From Bacteroidales bacterium (lineage in GTDB: Bacteria; Bacteroidota; Bacteroidia; Bacteroidales; UBA932): DNA of 64,000 nt. The notes beneath the pieces were generated by a model. It was given only the letters and a program-made list of their open reading frames with translations. It searched no databases and was not told the origin of the DNA. The stretch is from positions 124,001 through 188,000 of the forward strand of contig JAFROX010000005.1 of the NCBI GenBank assembly GCA_017429475.1. The letters run 5' to 3'. Numbering within the stretch: the stretch's first letter is position 1; every line of letters begins with the position of its first letter. This document shows positions 55,342 through 64,000 of the stretch, piece after piece. The position numbers were made by a program, and so were the translations under genes.

Positions 55342-55441
55342 TGGTTGCCACCAGTCCTATTGCAGGCAGCATCCGTCTCTTATCGGTAGTTTTCATAGTC
55401 GGAAAGTTGCTTCTTAGTTTCTAAGTTAATGATTTCTAAAG

Positions 55442-55449
55442 TATTTTTG
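55442..55449 (+). promoter_or_regulatory. -7 box for the mgtC-like gene
   Basis: TATTTTTG, 21 bp before the ATG at 55470. Confidence 0.5.
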
Positions 55450-55469
55450 CAGAAAAACTGAATACAACT

Positions 55470-56123
55470 ATGAGCGAATTCCTTGTAAACAATGAAATCG
55501 TGCACCTGATCATCCGCCTGCTGGCAGCTGCGGTGCTTGGTGCAGCAATCGGATATGAACGCGAATACCGCGGCAAGGGCGCCGGTGTGCGCACCCATAT
55601 GCTGGTATGTGTGGGCGCCTGTCTCTTTATGCTGATTTCCAAATATGGTTTTGGCGATTCTGTCCGTTTTGATGCAGCACGTGTAGCTGCGGGAGTTGTG
55701 TCCGGCATCGGTTTCCTGGGCGGCGGTTTGATCATCAAGGGAAAAACCAACCTGATCACCGGTCTGACCACTGCTGCAGGCCTCTGGGTGACTGCTGCAA
55801 TAGGTCTAGGTGCAGGTAGCGGCCTGGTCATTATGTCTGCCGTCGCAACCTTGCTGGTTCTTCTGTGTATGGATATCCTCAATTCCGTCTCATTCAAGCT
55901 GGGCGACCGCATTGTGAATGTCGTCTTTTCATCAAAGGATGACAAGGCTCTTACCGATGCAATACAGGAAATGGGGAAGCAGGTGGACAATTTCTTCCTG
56001 AACAAGAAAGACGACACCTACAGGGCTGAAATAGTCCTAAGGGTTCCCAAAAAGGAAAAGCAACTCGATCTGGTGGCCCGACTTCAATCTATCAAAGGGG
56101 TCCAGCTCGAAAGCATAGAATAA
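55470..56123 (+). CDS. MgtC/SapB family membrane protein
   Basis: 217 residues. Four to five membrane segments in the first ~150 residues contain the MgtC signature: RLLAAAVLGAAIGYEREYRGKGAGVRTHMLVCVGACLFMLIS, then VAAGVVSGIGFLGGGLIIK and GLTTAAGLWVTAAIGLGAG. A cytoplasmic ACT-like C-terminal domain of ~65 residues follows. The family is linked to survival at low Mg2+ and inside macrophages in pathogens; in commensals its role is open. A single gene with its own terminator. Confidence 0.92.
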   Translation: MSEFLVNNEIVHLIIRLLAAAVLGAAIGYEREYRGKGAGVRTHMLVCVGACLFMLISKYGFGDSVRFDAARVAAGVVSGIGFLGGGLIIKGKTNLITGLTTAAGLWVTAAIGLGAGSGLVIMSAVATLLVLLCMDILNSVSFKLGDRIVNVVFSSKDDKALTDAIQEMGKQVDNFFLNKKDDTYRAEIVLRVPKKEKQLDLVARLQSIKGVQLESIE

Positions 56124-56124
56124 T

Positions 56125-56156
56125 AAAAAAGGGTTGCCGATTCGGCAACCCTCTTT
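56125..56156. terminator. Bidirectional terminator between mgtC and susD
   Basis: AAAAAAGGGTTGCCG / CGGCAACCCTCTTT, a strong stem with a 3-base loop, ending both the plus-strand mgtC-like gene and the minus-strand susD. The same GGGTTGCC hairpin is used again after the second susD at 61246-61270. Confidence 0.8.
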
Positions 56157-56177
56157 CAATTAACAAAAGCATTGAAG

Positions 56178-57971
56178 TTATTCAGTTCCAGTCCAACCAG
56201 GGTTCTGGACCAAATTGGGATTCTTGTCCATGACTGAAGTCGGGAACGGGAAGAACTCGTGACGTCCCTCCTTGAAGCCTACTTTCCAGTTTGCATCGAT
56301 AGCTTCGTGAGTGTAAACCATATAGAAACGGCTGTTGGCTTCTGACCCGTTTTCCCAAATGACGTCCTCGCCGGATTTGGGCTCCCTGAAGAGCTTGTCA
56401 AAGAGTTTCGGTACAGCCTGTCCAGCCTGTTTAACTCTGGCAGTGTCGCCCCAGCGTACGAGGTCAAGCCAGCGGCAGCCTTCGTTCCAAAGTTCGTAAG
56501 ACTTCTCTTTCTTGAGGGTTTCCATATCGACATTTGCACTGATTGTCTTGGATCCGGCGCGCTGTTGGATCTGGTTTACCGCCCAGGTAGCCTGGCCGGC
56601 ATCTCCGGTCTGCAGGCAGGCCTCGGCGTAAAGGAGAAGAACCTCTGCATAGCGCATCACTATGTTGTTGTTCACGCGATAGTTCTTTCCCTTGCTCCAG
56701 GCATCGGTTACCCTCAGAATCTGCTTGAAGGGCAGCCAGAATGACTGGCCGTAGAGGCCGTCCTTGACATCGAGGATGCCTATTTCCTTGCTTGCCTTTT
56801 TTTCTTCAAGGCTCATTGCATTGATTTCCTTGGTATTGTATTCCATTCCGTAGAATGCGTCATCGACGTGCTTAAGTGTAGCGTCAAAACGGTATGAATG
56901 TCCGTCGTTGGCAAAGAACTCGTCGCCAAACCACAGAGGAACACCGAGTCCACCCCATCCGTCAACGCCGCCGTCATACACGGCCTGCGGAGGCAGCATG
57001 CAATGGTCGCTGCGCCAGTTCCAGATTTGGGCCTCCATCCAAGTCATACGTGAGCCGAGCTGGCCGCCACTTGTCATAGTTGCGTCTTTCTCAATGTTGC
57101 TCTCAAAAATCTTCTCTTCGTTGCAGTCACCTTCGACGTGGAAATTCTGCCAGTACTTATTGCCGGGAACCAAGGCATATTTGCCTGAATCGATAACTTT
57201 CTTAAGAGCGGTCTTGGCACCTGCATAGTCCTTCGCAAAGAGCAGTGCCTTGCCTTCAAGAGCCCAGGCGAAACCTTTGGTGACTTTTACAGCACCATTC
57301 TTGTCGCTAGTAGACTTACGCTCATCGAGGAAAGGAACAGCATCTTCGCACTCCTTTGCAACCCATTTGAAAAGGTCTTCGTGGCTCATCGGATTCTCGG
57401 GATCCTTGTCGGAGTTATAGGGCAGACCGTCTGAAATCACGTGGTCGATCATCGGCGGAGTGTTCCAAAGAGCAGTCAGGACAAAGTAGATGTGAGCGCG
57501 GAGAACGCGGGCCTCTGCCACAGCTCTCTTGGTGGTTTCAGTAGGACCGCCGTTGGGCAGACCGTCCTTGAAATGGTCAATGACAAGGTTGCAGGCGTAG
57601 TTTGCAAGGAATAGACCCTGATAGAGGTTCTCCAGAACTTCATTTCCTGAATCATAGCGGAACTCGTTGAGAGATCCCATAAAGTCATTGTCGCCGAAGT
57701 TGGAGCCGGCGGCATATGCATCGTCAGCGCACATATTGAGGGCGGCTCTTATCGGCACATAGATAGATGCCCTTCCGCGGCCGGGCACATAGCAGGCATA
57801 CCTGGCGTAAGCGGCGGTAAGTGCTGACAAGGCATCCTCGTCAGTCTGATAGAATGTCTCGTATGTCGTCACACCTTTCTGGGGAATCTCCAGACGGGAC
57901 TCGTCGCAGGAAGCGGTGAAGAGAACGACGGCGACGGCGAGAACAGAGTATAATATCTTTTTCATATTCAT
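56178..57971 (-). CDS. SusD/RagB-family nutrient-binding lipoprotein (pair 1)
   Basis: 597 residues. Lipoprotein signal ending FTASC, then the SusD start LEIPQKGVTTYETFYQTDEDALSALTAAYA. The TPR-like helices and the C-terminal RWLDLVRWGDTA and LFPFPTSVMD-like (HEFFPFPTSVMDKNP) ends are family-typical. SusD proteins are surface lids that bind glycans or other substrates above their SusC pore. It is 14 bp downstream of its susC and related to the second SusD (61294), suggesting duplication. The substrate is unknown; no glycoside hydrolase gene lies nearby. ATG 57965 is an alternative start. Confidence 0.94.
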   Translation of the reverse strand: MNMKKILYSVLAVAVVLFTASCDESRLEIPQKGVTTYETFYQTDEDALSALTAAYARYACYVPGRGRASIYVPIRAALNMCADDAYAAGSNFGDNDFMGSLNEFRYDSGNEVLENLYQGLFLANYACNLVIDHFKDGLPNGGPTETTKRAVAEARVLRAHIYFVLTALWNTPPMIDHVISDGLPYNSDKDPENPMSHEDLFKWVAKECEDAVPFLDERKSTSDKNGAVKVTKGFAWALEGKALLFAKDYAGAKTALKKVIDSGKYALVPGNKYWQNFHVEGDCNEEKIFESNIEKDATMTSGGQLGSRMTWMEAQIWNWRSDHCMLPPQAVYDGGVDGWGGLGVPLWFGDEFFANDGHSYRFDATLKHVDDAFYGMEYNTKEINAMSLEEKKASKEIGILDVKDGLYGQSFWLPFKQILRVTDAWSKGKNYRVNNNIVMRYAEVLLLYAEACLQTGDAGQATWAVNQIQQRAGSKTISANVDMETLKKEKSYELWNEGCRWLDLVRWGDTARVKQAGQAVPKLFDKLFREPKSGEDVIWENGSEANSRFYMVYTHEAIDANWKVGFKEGRHEFFPFPTSVMDKNPNLVQNPGWTGTE

Positions 57972-57985
57972 TCAAGTTTTTAAGA

Positions 57986-60900
57986 TTAGAATGTCAGGTT
58001 GACACCGAATACCATTTTCTTGGTGGTAGGATAAGAACCTGAGTCGACGCCACGTGAAGTAGATGAGTTGTAAGAAGCAGTTTCAGGATCTGCACCGGGA
58101 TACTTGGTGAAAGTGAAGTAGTCGTCGAGTGAGACGAAGAGACGCAGGTCGCTGATGAAGGCTTTCTGGGTGAGTCTGGTCGGGAATGTGTAACCGAGCT
58201 GAATCTGTTTGATCTTGAAGAACGATCCGTTGAAGATTGCTGCGCTTGAACTGTAGAAGTCCCAGCTCTGGGCCACCTTCTTCATATCAGGATATTTGGC
58301 GTCAGCCTTGTTGACGGCAGGGTTGCCCCAAGAGCTCTTCCAGTATGTGTCGAGGCCGTTGGTCTTGGGACGGTCGGCAGATACCATAAGGTTGTAGATC
58401 TCGTTGCCGGCTGCACCGGTGCCGAATACTATAAGGTCGAAGCCCTTCCAGCCGAGGTTGAGCGTAACACCGTAAGTAAGGCTGGGGATACCTTCTCCCA
58501 GATACTTCTTGTCGTTGTCGGTGACTGTGTTTGTAAGTTTGCCGTCTTTGTCTATATACTGAGGTTCACCGGTTGCCTGGTCTACGCCGGCATATTCGTA
58601 TCCGTAGAAGTACCAGATAGGATAACCAGGTTCAAACGCGCTGGACAGTTTCTCGTTCAGACCGCTGACCACGTCGTTGGTGATCCTTGACTTGAGGGCG
58701 TGAACCTCCAGGACCTCGTTGTGGAGGGTTGAGAGGTTGGCGCTGATGCCATATGAGAAGTCGCCGATCTGGTCTTTCCATCCGAGTTCGAATTCAAGAC
58801 CGGTGTTGAGCACCTTACCGGCATTGACAGTAGTAGATGAAACACCGATTTCAGGCAGAGGTGTGATGGAGATGAGCAGGTCGTGGGTGTATTTCTTGAA
58901 CCAGTCGAATCCGAAGGTCAGGCGGTCACGAAGGAAGCGTGCGTCAAGACCGAAGTCGAGCTGCTCGGAAGTTTCCCATTTAAGATCGGGATTGGCAAGT
59001 CCTGAAGGTTTTGAACCGTATGTTCTGATACCTGTGCCAAGAGCGGGATCGAACTGGTACCATTCTCCATTCTTTGTGATGGTAGTTGAATACTGATATG
59101 AACCAAGTGCGCTGATGTTACCGTTGACACCCCACGATCCGCGGAGTTTCAGGAAGCTGACGGCGTCACGGCTTACGTTGTCCTTGAAGAATGACTCATT
59201 GCTGATGGTCCATCCTGCAGATACTGAAGGGAAGAATCCCCAGCGGGCCTGCTTGGACAGTTTTGAAGAGTCGTATGCGTCAGCACGGAAGTTCGCCTGG
59301 ATGTTGTAGCGGTTGTCATAGCTGTACTGCAGACGGCCGAAATAAGATATCTGAGTTGACATGCTAGGCGTGTTTCCGACAGACGGGGTCTTGCTTCCGT
59401 TCAGGAAGCCGATATACCTGAAGTTTTCTGCGTAGTCCTTAAGGATGTCGGGTCCGGTTACAGAAATGCTTGCATTGTCGGAGTGGTCTTCTGTGTATGA
59501 CATACCGGCCATTGCTCCCAAGGTATGCCTGCCGAAGGTCTTCGTGTAGTTGGCGAAGTTCTCCCACTGATAGTACCAGCTTGAGTTGACGTTTGCAGAA
59601 ATGCTGTAGTCTGTAGAGTTCGCCATACCTGTCAGCCAGTAAGGAGTTGAATAACTGTGACTGTTGCTTGAACCGATCCTGTAACCGAAGCGGGAAGTAA
59701 TGGTCAGACCCTGGATCGGAGTGAAATTGGCGGCAAGAGTACCGCGGATGTTGATGTTGCCGCTGTTGCCGTCAGACTTGTCACGCTGGAACAAGGGGTT
59801 ACCGGTGGCTTCCTGCAAGTACTTCGAGGTGCCGTAGAAGTCGTTGTTGTGGAGAGGATCCCTGGGAATAGGGTCGCCAGCTGCATAGTGGGCCTGCATA
59901 TCGACGGGAGTGTCCTCGATCTTGCTGTAATAAGCAGGGGTCAGAGGGTCGATTGAAACTACTGAGTTCAGAAGTGAACCGTATCCTGCAGACACTGATT
60001 TCCTCTCATATTTTTCGATTGAGATGTTTGAAGAAACGCCGAACCATTTGAAGAGCTGATAATCGGCATTGACCTGCGCGGTCAGACGTTTGTAGATATC
60101 TTTCTTGCCGACAACGATACCATCATCGTCAAGGTAGTTCAGAGATGCGAAGAAATGTCCCTTGTTGTTGCCGCCCTGGAAGGTTATGCCGTGCTGTTTG
60201 CTCCAACTGGGCTGGAACACAGAGTCATACCAGTTGTTTTCAAAGCCATTCTTGTAACCGTTCTGATCCAGGAGTTCCTGGGTGATGTCACCGATGTATT
60301 TGTGGTAATCGATGTAATCTTGGGCACCGAAGATTTGAGCCTTCTTGCCCAGAGACTGGAGAGTGAAGCGGCCGTTGTAGGAGATGTGTGCGGTTCCGTT
60401 GCTGGCGGCTCCGGTCTTGGTGGTGATCAGGACGACACCGTTACCGGCCTGGGCACCGTAGATGGCTGCAGAGGCGGCATCTTTCAGCACCTCCATAGAC
60501 TCGATCATAGAAGGATCCAGATAACGGATGTTGTCGACCTTCAAACCGTCGACGATCAGGAGGGGACCGATAGAACCTGAGTTTGAAGAATAACCGCGGA
60601 CACGGATGCTTGATGATTCACCCGGAGCACCTGAGGTGTTGATGACCTGGATACCTGCTGCCTTACCTTGAAGGGCTGCGGCTGCATTGGTTGCCGAACG
60701 GTTTTCCAAATCTTCGTGGCGGACTGATGCCACGGCACCGGTGAGGTCGCTCTTGCGCTGGACACCGTAACCGATGACTACCGTTTCTTCGAGGAACTCA
60801 CTGTCCGGTTCGAGAGTGACATTGATTACAGAACGTCCTACGACCGGAACTGTCTGAGATACATATCCGATGCAGGATACCGTAATGCTCAAGGCATTTA

Positions 60901-61108
60901 CAGGAACTGAGAGTTGCCAGGCACCGTCAGCATCTGTTGCTGTACCTACTCTGCTCTGGCCTGCCAGAATGACGGAGGCTCCGACTATGGGCTCTCCGTT
61001 GCTGTCAACTACTTTTCCGCTCAATGACCTGGTCTGGGCATAAGACACAAAGCCCAGCAACAAAGCCACGAGGCAAAGCGTTGCTTTTGTCAGGAAGTTT
61101 TTTCTCAT
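57986..61108 (-). CDS. SusC/RagA-family TonB-dependent outer-membrane transporter (pair 1)
   Basis: 1040 residues. Signal peptide (to ~Gln25), then a carboxypeptidase-D regulatory-like domain (SLSGKVVDSNGEPIVGASV), a TonB-box/plug start (EETVVIGYGVQRKSDLTGAVASV), plug (~115-230, including GYSSNSGSIGPLLIVDGLKVDN), and a 22-stranded barrel ending in GVNLTF. It imports the ligand captured by its SusD partner, powered by TonB. The 185-bp gap upstream holds no clear -7 box but contains the previous operon's terminator, so it probably has its own promoter. Confidence 0.95.
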   Translation of the reverse strand: MRKNFLTKATLCLVALLLGFVSYAQTRSLSGKVVDSNGEPIVGASVILAGQSRVGTATDADGAWQLSVPVNALSITVSCIGYVSQTVPVVGRSVINVTLEPDSEFLEETVVIGYGVQRKSDLTGAVASVRHEDLENRSATNAAAALQGKAAGIQVINTSGAPGESSSIRVRGYSSNSGSIGPLLIVDGLKVDNIRYLDPSMIESMEVLKDAASAAIYGAQAGNGVVLITTKTGAASNGTAHISYNGRFTLQSLGKKAQIFGAQDYIDYHKYIGDITQELLDQNGYKNGFENNWYDSVFQPSWSKQHGITFQGGNNKGHFFASLNYLDDDGIVVGKKDIYKRLTAQVNADYQLFKWFGVSSNISIEKYERKSVSAGYGSLLNSVVSIDPLTPAYYSKIEDTPVDMQAHYAAGDPIPRDPLHNNDFYGTSKYLQEATGNPLFQRDKSDGNSGNINIRGTLAANFTPIQGLTITSRFGYRIGSSNSHSYSTPYWLTGMANSTDYSISANVNSSWYYQWENFANYTKTFGRHTLGAMAGMSYTEDHSDNASISVTGPDILKDYAENFRYIGFLNGSKTPSVGNTPSMSTQISYFGRLQYSYDNRYNIQANFRADAYDSSKLSKQARWGFFPSVSAGWTISNESFFKDNVSRDAVSFLKLRGSWGVNGNISALGSYQYSTTITKNGEWYQFDPALGTGIRTYGSKPSGLANPDLKWETSEQLDFGLDARFLRDRLTFGFDWFKKYTHDLLISITPLPEIGVSSTTVNAGKVLNTGLEFELGWKDQIGDFSYGISANLSTLHNEVLEVHALKSRITNDVVSGLNEKLSSAFEPGYPIWYFYGYEYAGVDQATGEPQYIDKDGKLTNTVTDNDKKYLGEGIPSLTYGVTLNLGWKGFDLIVFGTGAAGNEIYNLMVSADRPKTNGLDTYWKSSWGNPAVNKADAKYPDMKKVAQSWDFYSSSAAIFNGSFFKIKQIQLGYTFPTRLTQKAFISDLRLFVSLDDYFTFTKYPGADPETASYNSSTSRGVDSGSYPTTKKMVFGVNLTF

Positions 61109-61239
61109 AGGTTTAAGTGGTTTGGTTGGATGTTTTTAGTGTATCATTTGATTGATGTTTTGTGATATTTCCGCGTGTTAGGTGTCGAAATGTAGCACCA
61201 AGTTAATAAAAAGTCTCCTTTACTGCAATCGGTTTCATA

Positions 61240-61272
61240 AAAAATGAGGGTTGCCATTCCGGCAACCCTCAA
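61240..61272 (-). terminator. Terminator after the second susD
   Basis: GAGGGTTGCC / GGCAACCCTC, a perfect 10-bp stem with loop ATTCC; the minus-strand U-run follows (ATAAAAAA at the left on the plus strand). Confidence 0.8.
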
Positions 61273-61293
61273 CTATTTATATGAATCGGCTCT

Positions 61294-63075
61294 TTACCAG
61301 CCAGGATTCTGCTTGAGGCCTACGCCTTTCTCTTCATCCCAGGGGTTGAGCTCGATAACATCGAACGGGAACGGATAGAGTTCGTGCTTGCCGACCTTGT
61401 ATCCGCCGCCTGATGCTGCCCAGCCGTCGTCGATCCATTTGATCCAGGCCTTGTGGGGCTTGCCGCTCTGTTTCTTGCCCTTCGATCCGTCAACATAGAA
61501 CTCGTCGTCGAGGTAAGGAGTCGGGTCATTGGCTTTGAAGTGCAGAGCTGTGGGAGCATCGCCCCAGCGGACGAGGTCGAGGAAGCGGGTGCCTTCCCAG
61601 GCGAGTTCGAACCATTTCTCCTGCTTTACATTCTCCATGGTCAGTGAAGAATAGGTAGGAGCGCCGGCACGTTCCGCCACCATATTGAGGTACTGCAGAC
61701 CGTCGGGATCGTTGGTCATTGCGCAGGCTTCAGCATAGAGCAGCAGCACTTCGGGATAACGCATGATGGTGCGGTTCTCCTCGGTGATGGTCGAGCTGTT
61801 GGGAATCAGGTCGCAGGCCCACGGCATAAACTTCAGGAAGAAGTAGCCGTAGTTGGCATACAGCTCGTCATACTTGTTGAAGTCGAGGCCGCGGTTGGGG
61901 TCCATCAGCTTTTCTTCCTTTGTCATCACGCTGCCGTCGGCTTTGTGGTCAAGGTCTTTGCCCTTGAAGTCGAAATAGGTGAACTCGGTCAGCATTTCTT
62001 CATAAGTGGCGAACCAGGCCTTGCGACGCGCAGAGTTGGGCTCGTGCTTCATCATAGCATCCACGAAAGGCTGTGTAGGAGCACAGTTGTTGCCCCAGCC
62101 CTCTTCCTTGATGAGGAAGTCGGGATAAGCCTTGAGCATACGGAAGAACAGTGCGTTGTTGCGCTGGAAGTGATATTTGCCGCTGAATGTGCCGAGGCCT
62201 TCGTTATACACGTAGTTGAGCTCGAGAACCTTCTCGGCATTTCCGTCTCCAGCCACGTGGAAGAGATCCTTGATCTGGGAAGTCGGGACGAGGGCGTAGT
62301 TGCCCGAGTTGATGACCTGCTTGAGGCTGCTCTTTGCGCCTTCCCAGTCCTTGTTGAACACCTGTGCCTTTCCGAGGAGGGCGAGACAGTTGCCGGTAGT
62401 GATCTTGTAGGCGCCGGCCTTGTCGCCGGTGCCCTTACGTGTCTCGAGGTCGGGCAGGGCTGTCTGGTATTCCTTGATAATCCAGTCCATCAGCACCTGG
62501 TGGTCGGTGTTTGTGGGACGTGCGTCACCGGGAAGCACGTGGTCTACCAGCGGGGGAGTGCCCCAGTAGCAGGCCAGGAAGAAATGTGCCCATGCACGGA
62601 TCACGCGGGCTTCGGCCACGCAGCGCTTCTTGACGGCAGAGGTGGCCAGTTCTCCGTTCTCGCCCCAGAAGTTGTCGATCACTAGGTTGCACTTGTAGAT
62701 GAGCGAATACATCTGCTTGTAGATGTATTTGATGTGCGGAATGGTGTTGTCGTAGGTGTTGCGGAATTCGTTCATATCCTGACCGCCGCTGCTGCTGCCG
62801 TTTTTCTTTCCGCCGCCCCAGTACAGCTCATCGCCGGGAGCGTTGACCACCACGTTGTATGACGGGTTGTTGATACCGTTGTTTCCGCTGGAAACTGTAG
62901 TGATGAAGCTGGCATAGGCAGCTGTCAGTGCAGACTGGGCGTCTTCGTCAGTCTGGTAGAAATCCTCGTAGGCTACTACACCCTTCTGCGGTATGTTGAG
63001 CAGATCCTGATTGCAGGATGAAAGGGAAAACAGTGCCAGTGCACCTGCTATTCCGAATAATATATGTCTTTTCAT
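61294..63075 (-). CDS. SusD/RagB-family nutrient-binding lipoprotein (pair 2)
   Basis: 593 residues from ATG 63075 (MKRHILFGIAGALALFSLSSC, Cys lipobox); ATG 63084 adds only MTV. The body resembles the first SusD: LNIPQKGVVAYEDFYQTDEDAQSALTAAYA and FLDLVRWGDAPTAL, ending HELYPFPFDVIELNP. It lies just downstream of the partial susC and is followed by a perfect terminator, so pair 2 is a separate operon from pair 1. Binding target unknown. Confidence 0.94.
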   Translation of the reverse strand: MKRHILFGIAGALALFSLSSCNQDLLNIPQKGVVAYEDFYQTDEDAQSALTAAYASFITTVSSGNNGINNPSYNVVVNAPGDELYWGGGKKNGSSSGGQDMNEFRNTYDNTIPHIKYIYKQMYSLIYKCNLVIDNFWGENGELATSAVKKRCVAEARVIRAWAHFFLACYWGTPPLVDHVLPGDARPTNTDHQVLMDWIIKEYQTALPDLETRKGTGDKAGAYKITTGNCLALLGKAQVFNKDWEGAKSSLKQVINSGNYALVPTSQIKDLFHVAGDGNAEKVLELNYVYNEGLGTFSGKYHFQRNNALFFRMLKAYPDFLIKEEGWGNNCAPTQPFVDAMMKHEPNSARRKAWFATYEEMLTEFTYFDFKGKDLDHKADGSVMTKEEKLMDPNRGLDFNKYDELYANYGYFFLKFMPWACDLIPNSSTITEENRTIMRYPEVLLLYAEACAMTNDPDGLQYLNMVAERAGAPTYSSLTMENVKQEKWFELAWEGTRFLDLVRWGDAPTALHFKANDPTPYLDDEFYVDGSKGKKQSGKPHKAWIKWIDDGWAASGGGYKVGKHELYPFPFDVIELNPWDEEKGVGLKQNPGW

Positions 63076-63095
63076 AACTGTCATCTGTTTTAGAA

Positions 63096-64000
63096 TTAGA
63101 AGGAGATGTTGACACCGAAGAGCAGACGCTTGGCATTAGGATAAGATCCTTTGTCAAGACCACGGCCGGAAGTGCTGCCGGTTGATGCGGTTTCGGGGTC
63201 GAAGCCCGGATAATTCGTGAAGACGAACCAGTCGTCCAGAGAAGCGAAGAGGCGAAGGTCGCTGATCATAACCTTGTTGGTCAGCCTCTGAGGGAAGGTG
63301 TAACCAAGCTGGATCTGTTTGATCTTGAAGAAGTCGCCCCTGAACATCGTAGCCGATGAACTCCAGAAGTCAGTCTGGTCCCAGATCTTGTCGATGGTCG
63401 GGATGGTCTTTCCAGCCTGCTCGTAGAAGTAGGTGAGGGAGTTGATGTTCATATGCTGGGTACGGTATACGCAAGGAACGAGGTAGTGACCTGCTGCGCC
63501 GGTGCCGAATACGGTGAAGTCAATGCCCTTCCAGTCGAGACGGAGGGTTACACCATATGTGAGAGGCGGCAGGGTGCTGCCCAGGAACTTGAGGTCGGCG
63601 TCGACGGGAGACTGGGTGATGCTTCCGTCAGCAGCGTAGTAGTTTGCGCGGCCGTCTTCACCGATGCCTGCATACTCGAAACCGCGGATGAACCATACAG
63701 GGTATCCTTCCTGGAAATAGGTTTTGAGTTTGTAGTTGGCGAAGCTTGAACCGCTGATGTGTCCTACTGAAGGCTCAAGATAGGTCACGGTGTTCTTCAG
63801 GGTTGACAGGTTGGCGTTCAGTGAGTAGCCGAAATCGCCGATGTGGTCCTGCCATCCGAGTTCGAACTCGAAACCGGTGTTGTTGATGGCACCGGCATTT
63901 ACGGTAGTTGATGAAATACCTACCTCAGCCACAGGAGAAATGTTTACAAGCAGACCCTCAGTGTTCTTGTTGAACCAGTCGGCGGTGAAGGTCAGGCGGT
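63096..64000 (-). CDS. SusC/RagA-family TonB-dependent transporter (pair 2), 3' part
   Basis: The frame is open to the window end, so only the last ~300 residues (the C-terminal barrel strands) are present; the start lies outside. The segment RLTFTADWFNKNTEGLLVNISPVAEVGISSTTVNAG and the end LRLFASLDDWFVFTNYPGFDPETAS...LFGVNISF closely parallel the first SusC (VSLDDYFTFTKYPGADPETAS), so the pairs are paralogous. It transports with the SusD at 61294. Confidence 0.93.
   Translation of the reverse strand, partial: RLTFTADWFNKNTEGLLVNISPVAEVGISSTTVNAGAINNTGFEFELGWQDHIGDFGYSLNANLSTLKNTVTYLEPSVGHISGSSFANYKLKTYFQEGYPVWFIRGFEYAGIGEDGRANYYAADGSITQSPVDADLKFLGSTLPPLTYGVTLRLDWKGIDFTVFGTGAAGHYLVPCVYRTQHMNINSLTYFYEQAGKTIPTIDKIWDQTDFWSSSATMFRGDFFKIKQIQLGYTFPQRLTNKVMISDLRLFASLDDWFVFTNYPGFDPETASTGSTSGRGLDKGSYPNAKRLLFGVNISF

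Overview
The window reads as a chromosome segment of an uncultured, moderately GC-rich Bacteroidales bacterium, probably a gut or rumen lineage (inference). Evidence: two tandem SusC/SusD pairs, promoters with the Bacteroidetes -7 box TAnnTTTG and no obvious Shine-Dalgarno use, Big_2 lipoproteins with LxxC lipoboxes, the order rpsL-rpsG-fusA-rpsJ, and best-fit protein families throughout. No phage, plasmid, integrase or CRISPR locus is visible.

Layout. 1-2.7 kb: end of an FtsX-like ABC permease, then groES-groEL with a candidate sigma-54 promoter. 2.8-3.9 kb: gene-free array of palindromic repeats. 4-9.2 kb: small outer-membrane barrel, thioredoxin-like lipoprotein, pnuC, and a large secreted metallopeptidase-like/beta-propeller protein. 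9.4-18.8 kb: uvrC, then gmd, a CotH-kinase lipoprotein, fcl, a TupA-type ATP-grasp protein, a CeoA-like dehydrogenase, sodB and a Na+/alanine symporter. 18.9-24.8 kb: dnaE and a GH92 mannosidase on the minus strand. 25-26.3 kb: a Y1 (HUH) REP-associated transposase followed 3 bp later by a long palindrome. 26.3-32.2 kb: glsB-like gene, gpmI, rnr, recO, rdgB. 32.2-33.8 kb: a tandemly duplicated cluster of palindromic repeats. 33.8-41.8 kb: S41 protease, aroB, an aroD-aroA-like fusion, class II ribonucleotide reductase, ispE. 41.8-42.5 kb: another repeat cluster. 42.5-47.4 kb: rsgA, polyprenyl synthase, U32 protein, and a DUF1648/ribbon-helix-helix/SPFH operon. 47.5-51 kb: rpsL-rpsG-fusA-rpsJ and a CAU tRNA. 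51-56 kb: two Big_2 lipoproteins and mgtC. 56.2-64 kb: two susCD pairs on the minus strand, the last susC cut by the window edge.

The most interesting system is the RAYT-like transposase together with the repeat families spread through at least five intergenic sites (2.8-3.9, 12.3, 25.8-26.2, 32.3-33.5 and 41.8-42.5 kb). One family (arms AACCCGACATTCGCATTC and complement) lies directly behind the transposase gene and recurs at 32.4, 33.1 and 41.8 kb, usually in a fixed order with two other hairpin types. This looks like a REPtron/BIME-like system with unusually large, composite palindromes. A second genome-wide signal is strong avoidance of the tetranucleotide CATG inside genes.

All coordinates and homology calls were made by reading the sequence; no database search was run.
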